In this document: positions 25,581 to 34,875 of the stretch, piece by piece
Position numbering within the stretch: position 1 is the first letter of the stretch
How the letters are laid out: every line of letters starts with the position of its first letter
Assembly (NCBI GenBank): GCA_012033055.1
Contig: JAAUPR010000027.1
Location: 3,902 to 38,776, forward strand
DNA: 34,875 nt
Direction: 5' to 3'
Source: Limnothrix sp. RL_2_0
Lineage (GTDB): Bacteria > Cyanobacteriota > Cyanobacteriia > Cyanobacteriales > MRBY01
The notes under the pieces: generated by a model
What the model was told of the DNA's origin: nothing
Database searches by the model: none
Seen by the model: only the letters and a program-made list of their open reading frames with translations
Translations under genes and position numbers: made by a program

Positions 25581-25859
25581 CTATCGATAAGACTTACTGC
25601 GATGTAAAACCCGATAAATAATAATTTCGTCTTCTTCAATCTCAAATAAAATCCGGTATTGTCCAACTCGTAAACGATATTCTGGCGTGAAGTTCGTCAA
25701 TTTTTTGACATCTCCCTGCAAGTCAGTCTGTAAGATTTCGATTTTTTCTAAGATATTACGAGCAAACTTTTGCGGGATTTTCTTCAGATCTTTGATTGCT
25801 TGAGGCCTGAACCTTGCTTCATACTGCACTAGATTATCAAACTTGAAATTTTGGGACAA
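25581..25859 (-). CDS. RelE/ParE-superfamily toxin
   Basis: A 92-residue protein with the RelE fold. FRPQAIKDLKKIPQKFARNI holds the N-terminal helices, YRLRVGQYRILFEIEED the central strands with conserved basic residues, and IIIYRVLHRSKSYR the C-terminal strand with catalytic/binding His and Arg. Members cleave mRNA on the ribosome (RelE) or poison gyrase (ParE); motifs here favour the RelE-like side but do not prove it. It sits 29 bases after a VapB-like antitoxin gene and 12 bases before its own small antitoxin gene, all on the minus strand. Confidence 0.85.
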   Translation of the reverse strand: MSQNFKFDNLVQYEARFRPQAIKDLKKIPQKFARNILEKIEILQTDLQGDVKKLTNFTPEYRLRVGQYRILFEIEEDEIIIYRVLHRSKSYR

Positions 25860-25888
25860 TGTTAAATATTCTAGCGGCGAATCAAGAC

Positions 25889-26089
25889 TTATGCTTGTTG
25901 TCGCTGAGTCTTGTAGTTGTAGTGAGCATCATAATCAATTGTGCCGAATAACTCGATTACCTTTAAGCGTTTGCGCCGTTGAACATATTCTTGGAGAGCC
26001 TTTTCCACTAGAGTATCAGCAGTCATTTGGCTGTCTAGTTCTAGGGCTTCCTGCAAAAGAGCATCGTTGATATTTAGAGATGTGACCAT
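25889..26089 (-). CDS. Orphan VapB-type antitoxin
   Basis: A 66-residue protein, MVTSLNINDALLQEALELDS followed by ALQEYVQRRKRLKVIELFG and a DYDAHYNYKTQR tail. This is the VapB form whose partner is a VapC PIN RNase normally encoded immediately downstream with overlap. Here the following gene is RelE after only 29 bases, and no VapC frame is seen. It may be an antitoxin left after loss of its toxin, or have been recruited to the RelE operon as a regulator (inference). Confidence 0.75.
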   Translation of the reverse strand: MVTSLNINDALLQEALELDSQMTADTLVEKALQEYVQRRKRLKVIELFGTIDYDAHYNYKTQRQQA

Positions 26090-26107
26090 CTAAGCTGCTC
26101 CTAAAAG

Positions 26108-26247
26108 ATTTTGTCTCTATTATTATTGCCCAAGCCCAAGAAAAATATGCTGAAGTGGAATTTCTTTGTTGGCGATCGCTCTCGATTAGAGAAAAGCAGT
26201 TAGGGGCAGACCATCCCGACGTTGCCACCAGTCTCTATAATTTCTAG
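26108..26247 (+). repeat. TPR-coding fossil between the vapB-like and Uma2 genes
   Basis: An open, start-less frame reads IIAQAQEKYAEVEFLCW, then RSLSIREKQLGADHPDVATS and LYNF to the TAG at 26245-26247. It is a clear relative of the TPR gene's RSLSIYEKQLGADHPSVATS unit. It is the best preserved of the four fossils. Confidence 0.85.
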
Positions 26248-26280
26248 ACTAAAATAGCGATAGTAATTCAGCGAGAATTT

Positions 26281-26886
26281 ATGCCGATGGTGACCACAAC
26301 CACGCAACAACCACAACAGTTGTCCCTCGAAGCATTTCTCCAACGACCAGAGACAAAACCTGCTACCGAATTCTTTCACGGCAGCCTGACCCAGAAGCCA
26401 ATGCCCACAGGAAAACATAGCCGTTTGCGGAGTCGTCTTACCCGTGAAATTGACCAGAGAACAGAAGCACCCGAAATTGCCCTAGCCTTAACAGAATTAC
26501 GTTGCACCTTTGGCGGACGATCTCTCGTACTCGATATTGCCGTCATCCGTTGGGAAAATCTGCCTTGGGATGAAGACGAGACAATCGGCGATCGCTTTGA
26601 GCAATGTCCAGACTGGGTGATTGAAATCCTCTCACCCCAACAGCCTCAATATCTGGTGATGGAAAAAATTCTTTTCTGTCTACAGCACGGTACGGCAATG
26701 GGTTGGCTGATTGATCCCTACGTCGAAAGCATTACCGTTTTCAGAAAAGACAAAACTCCCACATTGCATTTGAGTCAGCCACTTCCAGAAACACAGGATA
26801 CACCTCTGCCCATGCTTGATGACTTAGGTGACTGGAAACTGTATGCAAAAGATTTATTTGGCTGGCTGAAACGTCCAAGTCATTAA
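26281..26886 (+). CDS. Uma2 family endonuclease-like protein (DUF820)
   Basis: A 201-residue protein of the Uma2/DUF820 family, abundant in cyanobacteria. It shows the opening LSLEAFLQRPETKPATEFFHG, the KPMPTGKHSRLRSRL block, the core LVLDIAVIRWENLP, PDWVIEILSP with the conserved acid, and KILFCLQHGTAMGWLIDP. These are the PD-(D/E)xK-like elements (D, E and K) of the fold. Members are thought to be nucleases, often linked to mobile elements, but most are uncharacterised. It stands alone on the plus strand between two TPR fossils. Length is normal and the frame intact. Confidence 0.82.
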   Translation: MPMVTTTTQQPQQLSLEAFLQRPETKPATEFFHGSLTQKPMPTGKHSRLRSRLTREIDQRTEAPEIALALTELRCTFGGRSLVLDIAVIRWENLPWDEDETIGDRFEQCPDWVIEILSPQQPQYLVMEKILFCLQHGTAMGWLIDPYVESITVFRKDKTPTLHLSQPLPETQDTPLPMLDDLGDWKLYAKDLFGWLKRPSH

Positions 26887-26919
26887 TAACAATTCACTAC
26901 CTTAGAACATGAAATTGAA

Positions 26920-26967
26920 AGGCGATCGCCCCCAACCCAAGACAAATAGTTAGGAGCAAACATCACA
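26920..26967 (+). repeat. TPR-coding fossil abutting gyrB
   Basis: Bases 26920-26958 align without gaps to the fossil at 24505-24543 with 31 of 39 positions identical (AGGCGATCGCC, then AGTTAGG). It corresponds to the RSxSIxEKQLGA part of the TPR unit but is no longer readable as protein, with a TAG in frame. It ends two to three bases before the gyrB stop. Confidence 0.6.
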
Positions 26968-26969
26968 AT

Positions 26970-28916
<1,947 letters not shown>

Positions 28917-28952
28917 CTAGAAAACTGTTCCGCGTTCTTTTTTGCTAAATCA

Positions 28953-28995
28953 GTCAAAAATTATAGCACAAAAGGATTGTGGGGACTAAAGGCAA
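28953..28995 (-). promoter_or_regulatory. Probable gyrB promoter
   Basis: The minus strand has an exact TATAAT at 28965-28960, about 65 bases upstream of the gyrB ATG. No good -35 hexamer stands at the standard 16-18-base distance, so recognition may depend on an activator or a supercoiling-sensitive -10 region, as for other gyr promoters. Inference only. Confidence 0.4.
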
Positions 28996-29166
28996 GGGTT
29001 GACGGGGTGTTTGAGGCGGGGTGTGGTCACCGTATTTACCTTGGTCAAAATTTGAATTTCAAATATTACTTTACTAGTACGTCCATTTTACCTTAGAGTT
29101 ACGGTTCTATCCCTAAGTTTTGCAACGGTTTTGGGGCGATCGCCGCCTCTATTCAAAAACGTTGCT

Positions 29167-29940
29167 TTAAAGGCGTCGTTCAGTGATCAACATCCGGCGG
29201 TAGGATAGCCAGCCTCCAAAAATCATGGCGATCGCAAAGATGCTGAGGAACCATAAATGATTGGCAATGCTGGAAATTTCTGCCCCTTCAGCCCATAGCC
29301 CCACGAGGGATTCATTCATGTGAAAAATGGGGTTATATTGTGCGGCTCGGAGCAATTTATCGGGGAACAGTGAGGTCGGCAAAAAGGCTCCCCCTAAAAT
29401 TAATAGGGGCACACCAAAGGTTGCAACCAAGGCATTGACATCTTCAGTGCGCTTCGCCAATTGCGTCCCCAAAATGAAGCCCACTCCCACATAGGCGATG
29501 ATGCTCAACAAAATAATGGCGATACCCACTAAAACCGAGCCTTCAAACACTGAACCCATAAAAACGGCGATCGCAAAAACCAGTAAAGCCTGTCCAATCC
29601 CAATGCAACAGTGGGCGAAAAAAATACCTAGAAAATAAGACGTGCCGCTGAGGGGAGAAATAAAGAGTCGTTTGAGGGTGTGTTGTTCCCGTTCCGATAC
29701 TACTGTTGCAACACTGCCGCCCAGACAGCTAAAAAATAATGCCGCCCCCACTAATGTGGAAGGAGCCGCAAATTCCATCGCCTCGGCAAGGGTCAAACCA
29801 GCCCGTTCCGAAAGGATAAACCCGTTTAAAAAGAGTAGCGATACCGGAAATAAGCACCAGAAAATTAGACTCCGTTTCCGTCGCCATAACTCCAACAAAA
29901 TCCTCTGGGTGACGGCGATGGTTTCTTGCCAGTATTTCAT
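29167..29940 (-). CDS. ABC-2 type transporter permease
   Basis: A 257-residue integral membrane protein of the ABC-2 permease family, of the kind used for drug, lipid or polysaccharide export. Six hydrophobic segments can be seen, beginning SLIFWCLFPVSLLFLNGFIL. The VVSEREQHTLKRLFISPLSG stretch after the second segment is the conserved cytoplasmic coupling helix that touches the ATPase, and FGVPLLILGGAFLPTSLFP is the typical 5th-segment motif. No ATPase gene lies next to it in this window: its upstream neighbours are the 54-residue protein and ParA. Its partner must lie elsewhere. Substrate cannot be inferred. Confidence 0.85.
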   Translation of the reverse strand: MKYWQETIAVTQRILLELWRRKRSLIFWCLFPVSLLFLNGFILSERAGLTLAEAMEFAAPSTLVGAALFFSCLGGSVATVVSEREQHTLKRLFISPLSGTSYFLGIFFAHCCIGIGQALLVFAIAVFMGSVFEGSVLVGIAIILLSIIAYVGVGFILGTQLAKRTEDVNALVATFGVPLLILGGAFLPTSLFPDKLLRAAQYNPIFHMNESLVGLWAEGAEISSIANHLWFLSIFAIAMIFGGWLSYRRMLITERRL

Positions 29941-29992
29941 CTCTTGCTATCACTAACCCTCAACAGGCTCAAAGTATTGCCACAGTATATTT

Positions 29993-30157
29993 TTAGAACG
30001 TTTGGTTCAGTTCAACGAGCAACTCATCCAATTCTTCAAGGGCTTGGTTCACATCAAGGCGCAACGTCCCTAAATTGGGTTTTTCAAGGAGCTTCACAAG
30101 GGCTTCGCGCTTACCTTGGATTACTTCAATAGTGGCTTTGATAGAAAATTCAGACAT
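29993..30157 (-). CDS. Small 54-residue acidic protein downstream of the ParA-like gene
   Basis: The ATG at 30157 gives MSEFSIKATIEVIQGKREAL, KLLEKPNLGTLRLDVNQALE and ELDELLVELNQTF. A longer frame back to a TTG at 30217 exists but its leader looks like intergenic translation. The protein is predicted to be mostly two amphipathic helices with leucine spacing, capable of a coiled coil. I do not recognise a named family. It follows the ParA-type gene by 86 bases on the same strand, so it may be cotranscribed and act with it, as small partners do with other ParA-type ATPases. That is inference. Confidence 0.65.
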   Translation of the reverse strand: MSEFSIKATIEVIQGKREALVKLLEKPNLGTLRLDVNQALEELDELLVELNQTF

Positions 30158-30243
30158 GGTAGTAAAAAAATTTAGATGAACAAAGAGGTAAACAACGAAA
30201 AATAAGAGTAATAGCAAAGAGGGCGATCGCCGCCGTTTTAGAA

Positions 30244-31206
30244 CTATTCAATATCCGCGAGATTAATGCGACCGGGACTGCGATCAGTGATCCCCCCCGC
30301 ATCCTTGAGCTTCTCAAGAAATTCCCCAGATAACTTTTGAAACGCCTTCGCCCCAGCCGTCGCAGGCATCGAAATCACCACCGGTTGGAACGTATCGAGG
30401 GCTTTCGCCACATTCACATCCATCGGAATCTTATTCTTGAAAAGTTGAGTCGAAGTGAAATCATCACTGACCCGCCGCATTACCTGATTGTAATAGCGAT
30501 TTAGGAGGCTGCCCCCCGACAGAATAAAGACAATGCCCAAAAGATTTAGCTTAATCGGATCGAGATTATCGGGATCAGTATTTTCGTGACTTTCCTTGAG
30601 GGCGCGAATACGACGTTGCAAGAGCTGAATACCAACCACAGAGAGAGGTTCTGGACGGGCAGGGAGAATATAAAAATCGCTAGCCGCCAAGCCACTCCGG
30701 GTCACAAGGTTATAGCCGGGAGCACAGTCCATGATGATGAAATCATAATTATCCATCACCGGCTCAAGGATTTTTTTAATCAAAATCAGCTCAAAACTAT
30801 TCCAAATCGACTGGAAATCAGTGCTGCTATCCTTTGACGCTTTTTTGTGGAGCATCTCAGAAACGAGATATTCATCGTAGAGTTCGATGTCTCCGGGGAG
30901 TAAATCTAGTCCTTGAACATTGGCAATAAAAGGACAAATAATGTCGTTGATGTCGTAACTTTGCTTGAGCTTGAGGGTCGGCTTGATGGTCGTCTCGATG
31001 AGATAACTGATGGTGCGCCGGGCTTTACGGATGCGGGCAAAGTCTTGGGGGGGCATCAAGCTAAGGGTGGCACTAATCTGAGAGTCAAGATCAACAACAA
31101 GCACACGCTTTTTGTGGTGGCGGGCAAGACAGGCGGCAAGGTTAACGGTTAGGGTTGTTTTCCCAACGCCCCCTTTCATGTTGACTGTACTGATGATGAG
31201 TGCCAT
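30244..31206 (-). CDS. ParA/MinD-type ATPase
   Basis: A 320-residue P-loop ATPase of the ParA family. The deviant Walker A is KGGVGKTT (11-18) with the signature lysine K11, VLVVDLDSQ (35-43) holds the switch I region, and FIIMDCAPGYN (156-166) is Walker B. Residues 60-150 hold inserts not found in the smallest ParAs. Such proteins form gradients on the nucleoid to position plasmids, chromosome origins or protein cargo (e.g. carboxysomes by McdA). A standard ParB gene is not present here; the only close downstream gene encodes 54 residues. The ATG at 31206 is chosen because the family begins within ten residues of the P-loop. Confidence 0.88.
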   Translation of the reverse strand: MALIISTVNMKGGVGKTTLTVNLAACLARHHKKRVLVVDLDSQISATLSLMPPQDFARIRKARRTISYLIETTIKPTLKLKQSYDINDIICPFIANVQGLDLLPGDIELYDEYLVSEMLHKKASKDSSTDFQSIWNSFELILIKKILEPVMDNYDFIIMDCAPGYNLVTRSGLAASDFYILPARPEPLSVVGIQLLQRRIRALKESHENTDPDNLDPIKLNLLGIVFILSGGSLLNRYYNQVMRRVSDDFTSTQLFKNKIPMDVNVAKALDTFQPVVISMPATAGAKAFQKLSGEFLEKLKDAGGITDRSPGRINLADIE

Positions 31207-31433
31207 AGAAGCTTGTGTTTGAGTTTTAAATTAAGGTTTTAAAAATGCTGTGCCTTTGGGCGAGGTAAAGGGATTTTACGCTAGTATTTTGTAGCTATTG
31301 TACCGCCATCTCCTTTTTTGCTTAAAGTGACTAAAGGATGATTTTGTATTTTTGACTTGGGCGACAAGATTTTGATTGTGGGCTTGCGATACGGGGTTTA
31401 GGCAAAAATTTTGCAATCTCAACGGGTGTAGAT

Positions 31434-32525
31434 GTGGATTTTTGGGACAGTTTAACGGAATACCTCTGTTTAGAAGTGGCTCCATTGACGGTGGATATTG
31501 ATCAGGATGGGCAGGTCTTGGGCTGGGTTTTGCAGGGTTTGGGCGATCGCCACCTCCTTGCCCTTAGGGTTCCCAAAGAATACGGTGGCTGCGGGTTTTC
31601 CCAGGTAGAGTATTACGAAGCGACGGTAAAAATTGCGGCGGCATCAGGGATTTTAGCGTTTTTGCAAACCCAACACCAGAGTGCTGCGACCCAGATTGCT
31701 CGTTTCGGTTCAGCGGCTCAGAAGGCTTTATTGCCGGCGATGGCGACGGGTCAGGTCAAAATTGGGGTGGGCTTTTCCCATCTACGACGACGGGGTAAAC
31801 CGGCATTACAGGCGACTCCTTTGGGAGAGGGTTTTTCGTTAACGGGGATGATTCCGTGGGTTACGGGGCATGGTTTTTTCTCGCGGGCGATCGCCGGAGC
31901 GACTTTACCCAATGGCGATGAACTGTACGCTTTTATTCCCCTGAAGACATCTCAGCAAACTGGGGGCGGTCAGATTGATTGCGGTCAAGCCTTGCCCCTT
32001 GCGGCCATGGGTCTGAGCAATACCGTCAGCGTCACCCTACAACAATGGCGCATTGAATCTGAAGACATCCTCGTGATTAAACCTGCTGGTAGTATCCAAA
32101 CCGGCGATCGCCAGAAAGTATTGCACCATGGATTCTTTGCCCTCGGCTGTGCCTATGGCGTGATTAGATTTTTGGAATTCGCCGAATTTCAGCACATACG
32201 CCCCCTACGACAACAGCTCAATCAACTACACAAAGACATGTTTGCGGCGATCGCCTCCCCCCCAGCCCCCTACCAAACCCAGCTACAACTCCGTATCCAA
32301 GCCATAATAATGGCTCAACAATATGCGGCGATCGCCCTAACTCTCGCCGGAGGAGCAGGAAACATCCTCACCCACCCCGCCCAAAAACTCTATAGAGAAG
32401 CCCTAATGTTCAGCATCTTCGGACAAACCCAAACCCTACGCAACGCAACATTACAAACATTGATCCCCTCGAAAATTACAAGATATACTGATAAACCAAG
32501 CCAAGCGGGTGTAGTTCAGTGGTAG
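31434..32525 (+). CDS. Acyl-CoA dehydrogenase-like flavoprotein
   Basis: A 363-residue protein of the acyl-CoA dehydrogenase fold. The N-terminal helical domain reads LALRVPKEYGGCGFSQVEYY with LAFLQTQHQSAATQIARFGS; the middle beta domain has LTGMIPWVTGHGFFSRAIAG. The C-terminal helices end LTLAGGAGNILTHPAQKLYR with the FSIFGQTQTLRNATL tail. The catalytic glutamate and substrate are not clear, and it may act on something other than an acyl-CoA thioester. GTG at 31434 is the listed start; a frame-compatible GTA two codons upstream is not a start, and ATG at 31432 is out of frame. The stop at 32525 lies inside the following tRNA gene. Divergent from the ParA gene. Confidence 0.78.
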   Translation: MDFWDSLTEYLCLEVAPLTVDIDQDGQVLGWVLQGLGDRHLLALRVPKEYGGCGFSQVEYYEATVKIAAASGILAFLQTQHQSAATQIARFGSAAQKALLPAMATGQVKIGVGFSHLRRRGKPALQATPLGEGFSLTGMIPWVTGHGFFSRAIAGATLPNGDELYAFIPLKTSQQTGGGQIDCGQALPLAAMGLSNTVSVTLQQWRIESEDILVIKPAGSIQTGDRQKVLHHGFFALGCAYGVIRFLEFAEFQHIRPLRQQLNQLHKDMFAAIASPPAPYQTQLQLRIQAIIMAQQYAAIALTLAGGAGNILTHPAQKLYREALMFSIFGQTQTLRNATLQTLIPSKITRYTDKPSQAGVVQW

Positions 32526-32576
32526 AACGTCAGCTTCCCAAGCTGAATGTCGTGGGTTCGAATCCCATCATCCGCT
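32505..32576 (+). tRNA. tRNA-Gly (CCC anticodon)
   Basis: A complete cloverleaf. The acceptor stem GCGGGTG pairs with CATCCGC. The D arm contains GTTCAGTGGTAGAAC. The anticodon stem TCAGC/GCTGA encloses the loop TTCCCAA (anticodon CCC, reading GGG). The T arm is GTGGG-TTCGAAT-CCCAT. CCA is not encoded. Base 32576 (T) is the discriminator. It overlaps the last seven codons of the acyl-CoA dehydrogenase-like gene. Confidence 0.95.
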
Positions 32577-32856
32577 TTTCACTAAAAGTCTTTCTCTGAA
32601 AGCTTTCTGGACATTTTTTCACGTAGGAGAGGATCACTTAGATAGTTCTCTTGTTCTTTGATTTTGGACTTTGATTGGGTCAAGTTAAACCTCCCCATTG
32701 CCGGCCTGTATAATTTTGAACGGCCTTAACCTTTTGCAAGAGTTCCATTGGGTTTATTTCGTAATTCTTTGGGCTAAATTTAATACAAAATAGATAAAAA
32801 AAGGTCAAATATGGGGGGTAAAACACTTGCCATCCAAGGATTCATTTGTCGCCCAA

Positions 32857-34875
32857 TTAAATCACTTTGGTATAACTTTGATCGAGGCTCTCTGCTTCTA
32901 ATCTAGCATCAATATCTGGATTGTTAATGACTGTTTCAAGGATACGAATAATGCTGTTTTCAAAGGCTAGTTGAAAGTCTGTGTCTTGGGAATAGTTTTT
33001 ATAAAGCGTTAGTTCTTTACGGCGTTCGCTATTTACAGCTTGTTTGATGAGTTGGGCGATCGCCAGTCGGCTATTTTGCGGGTCGGGGTTATTGATGACT
33101 TGGGTTTGGTAATCGGGGTTTTTGGCAACGCTCCGGGCAATGTTGAGCAGTTTGATTTTTTGTTCTTCGGGGGTTGTATCCCATGCAGAAAAGTGAGATT
33201 GGTTAAAAAGGGCAATAATTTCGTCTAGGGGGTTAAACTGTTTTTCTTCTTCGTGGTAGCCCCTAGGGTTGGGGTTTTGGGGTTTGAGTTCGCTGGTGCT
33301 TTCATCGAGGGCGATCGCCGCGTTGAGGGTGACTCGTTCGATGCCATAGGTACTGAGATCAACACTATTGAGCAGTTCATCAATTTGATCCTGTTGGGGA
33401 TCTTTGACGATGAGTTTGGGGATGAGAAATTTTAGGAACCAATGGAGTTTTTCCCAGTCGAGATTATTAAAAGGGATTAAACAGGCGAGTTGGGCATAAA
33501 TTTTGACGAATTGTTTGGCTTTGATTTTGTAATCGATTTTGTCTTCATCACTGAGTTCTAGTTCTTCGTTAAAGCGTTGGGCGGCGGTGTCCATGAGGGG
33601 GCTAAGGAGATCTGCTTCTACGCCATCGAAAAAGAGTTGGTTAAATTCGTTTACTTCGTGGGTTTCGTATACGCCGAGGGCATCAAGGCTTTCTTTGAGG
33701 TCGTGCAGTACATTAACGTCGGTAGCTTCGTTGAGACTGGTGGCGGTGTAGAACTGATCGAAGGCTTGTTTGATCTCACTCGTGCTGTTGGCAAAGTCGA
33801 GGATCAGGGTTTCGGTTTTGCCCATTTTGTTATTGCAACGGTTCAGGCGGGAGAGGGCTTGGACGGCTAACACTCCTTGTAATGTTTTGTCGATATACAT
33901 GGTGTGAAGTAATGGCTCGTCAAATCCTGTTAAAAATTTATTGGCGACGACTAATAGGCGATAATCACTGTTTTTGAATTTGTCTTCGATATCTTTACTG
34001 GGGAAGTTGTTCAGGGAATCTTCGGTGTGTTCGATGCCGTCTATGTTCTTTTTGCCGGAAAAGGCAACGATCGCCCCAAAGTTAGCATTTTTAGTTTTGA
34101 GTAGTTTTTGGATCTCGAAATAATATTGAATGGCCGTTTTAATATTACGGGTGACGACCATACCCCGTGCTTGTCCTTTGAGCTTTTTGGGTCTAACCAC
34201 ATTTTCTAGGAAGTGATCCACCATAATTTCGGCTTTCGTGGCGATGGTTTTGGGGTTACTCTCCACGTAGGCTTTAAGTTTTTTCTGGGCTTGTTTTGTG
34301 TCGAACAGGGGATTGTCTTCAATGGATTTTTGGATCTCGTAGTAGCTTTTATAGGTGGTGTAGTTGGCGAGGACATCGAGAATAAAACCTTCTTCGATCG
34401 CCTGTTTCATGGAGTAGAGATGAAAGGGGTGGAAGCTGCCATCGGGTTGTTTGATGCCAAATTTTTCGAGGGTAGTATTTTTCGGGGTGGCAGTGAAAGC
34501 GAAGTAAGACGCATTTTTACTAAGTTTGCGCCCTTCCATCACCTTGAGGATTTTGTCTTGGTTATCTTCGGGTTCTTCTTCTTCATTTTTGTTGAGGGTC
34601 ATGGTCATGGTGTCGGCGGATGTGCCGCTCTGACTGCTATGGGCTTCATCGATAATCACTGCAAAACGTTGATTCCCTAAGCCTTCGATGCCTTCGACGA
34701 TAAATCTAAATTTTTGGATGGTACTGATAATGATTTTTTTGCCAGATTCGAGGGCTGTTTTCAGGTCTTCGGCGCGGTTGGCATGGGCAACAATATTTTT
34801 GATTTCGGAAAAGTCTTTGATGTTATCCCGTAATTGTTTGTCGAGGTTACGGCGATCGGTCACCACAATGACGGA
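32857..34875 (-). CDS. hsdR: Type I restriction enzyme R subunit (HsdR), C-terminal part (runs off right edge)
   Basis: The frame continues to base 34875, so the nuclease (PD-(D/E)xK) N-terminus and start are outside the window. The visible 672 residues carry the SF2 helicase motor: VVTDRRNLDKQL near the front, VIIDEAHSSQSGT (DEAH box, motif II), FAFTATPKNTTLEKFG (motif III), and KFLTGFDEPLLHTMY with ALSRLNR (motifs V-VI). The C-terminal helical domain follows. HsdR translocates DNA and cuts it at a distance when HsdM and HsdS recognise unmethylated sites. No hsdM or hsdS gene is visible here; they may lie to the right. The frame is intact. The gene ends 281 bases past tRNA-Gly, which is a common insertion boundary. 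Confidence 0.93.
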   Translation of the reverse strand, partial: SVIVVTDRRNLDKQLRDNIKDFSEIKNIVAHANRAEDLKTALESGKKIIISTIQKFRFIVEGIEGLGNQRFAVIIDEAHSSQSGTSADTMTMTLNKNEEEEPEDNQDKILKVMEGRKLSKNASYFAFTATPKNTTLEKFGIKQPDGSFHPFHLYSMKQAIEEGFILDVLANYTTYKSYYEIQKSIEDNPLFDTKQAQKKLKAYVESNPKTIATKAEIMVDHFLENVVRPKKLKGQARGMVVTRNIKTAIQYYFEIQKLLKTKNANFGAIVAFSGKKNIDGIEHTEDSLNNFPSKDIEDKFKNSDYRLLVVANKFLTGFDEPLLHTMYIDKTLQGVLAVQALSRLNRCNNKMGKTETLILDFANSTSEIKQAFDQFYTATSLNEATDVNVLHDLKESLDALGVYETHEVNEFNQLFFDGVEADLLSPLMDTAAQRFNEELELSDEDKIDYKIKAKQFVKIYAQLACLIPFNNLDWEKLHWFLKFLIPKLIVKDPQQDQIDELLNSVDLSTYGIERVTLNAAIALDESTSELKPQNPNPRGYHEEEKQFNPLDEIIALFNQSHFSAWDTTPEEQKIKLLNIARSVAKNPDYQTQVINNPDPQNSRLAIAQLIKQAVNSERRKELTLYKNYSQDTDFQLAFENSIIRILETVINNPDIDARLEAESLDQSYTKVI

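Noticed and set aside
29993-31206. ParA-like gene as carboxysome-positioning McdA with McdB
   Set aside because: The neighbour is only 54 residues and not recognisable as McdB, and no carboxysome genes are nearby. The general ParA call was kept.
33577-34680. Plus-strand frames opposite hsdR (97 and 155 residues)
   Set aside because: They are fully antisense to the recognisable HsdR helicase motifs.

Overview
The window looks cyanobacterial. The octamer GCGATCGC (HIP1), over-represented in many cyanobacterial genomes, occurs in nearly every gene and gap, and the dnaG, gyrB, sat and HsdR products read as cyanobacterial. The mix fits a Picosynechococcus/Leptolyngbya-like organism, but that assignment is tentative because no search could be run.

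Layout: 1-0.9 kb holds the start of a radical SAM protein running off the left edge and a YdcF-type membrane-anchored protein. 0.95-14.1 kb (minus) is one giant autotransporter-like gene of about 4,400 codons. It has a signal peptide, a glycine-rich passenger with more than 50 copies of an AQS(V/I/L)GGGGGNGG module, and a C-terminal beta-barrel ending in phenylalanine. As given, it is cut into pieces by five single-base frameshifts, two of them in G7 tracts. 14.6-17.2 kb is an overlapping KefC/KefF-like potassium-efflux pair. 17.4-21.9 kb holds dnaG, an unknown gene, a phosphatase-like gene with a nonsense codon, and sat (ATP sulfurylase).

22.0-27.0 kb is a compact defence and toxin-antitoxin island between sat and gyrB. 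It begins with an NLR-like NB-ARC/TPR gene carrying two frameshifts and an in-frame TGA. It continues with an antitoxin/PIN pair (PIN gene internally deleted), a MntA/HepT pair, a minus-strand VapB-RelE-antitoxin cluster, and a Uma2 endonuclease-like gene. Four short fossils of the TPR-coding DNA lie between these modules, one at each boundary, with the last abutting gyrB. This punctuation is the most unusual structure seen.

27.0-34.9 kb returns to ordinary content: gyrB, an ABC-2 permease, a ParA-type ATPase with a 54-residue neighbour, an acyl-CoA dehydrogenase-like gene whose stop lies inside a tRNA-Gly(CCC) gene, and the C-terminal two-thirds of a type I restriction subunit (hsdR) running off the right edge. 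The long housekeeping frames (dnaG, gyrB, sat, kefC-like, hsdR part) are intact. All apparent lesions fall in accessory genes, which favours real decay or phase variation there, although sequencing error in homopolymers cannot be excluded.
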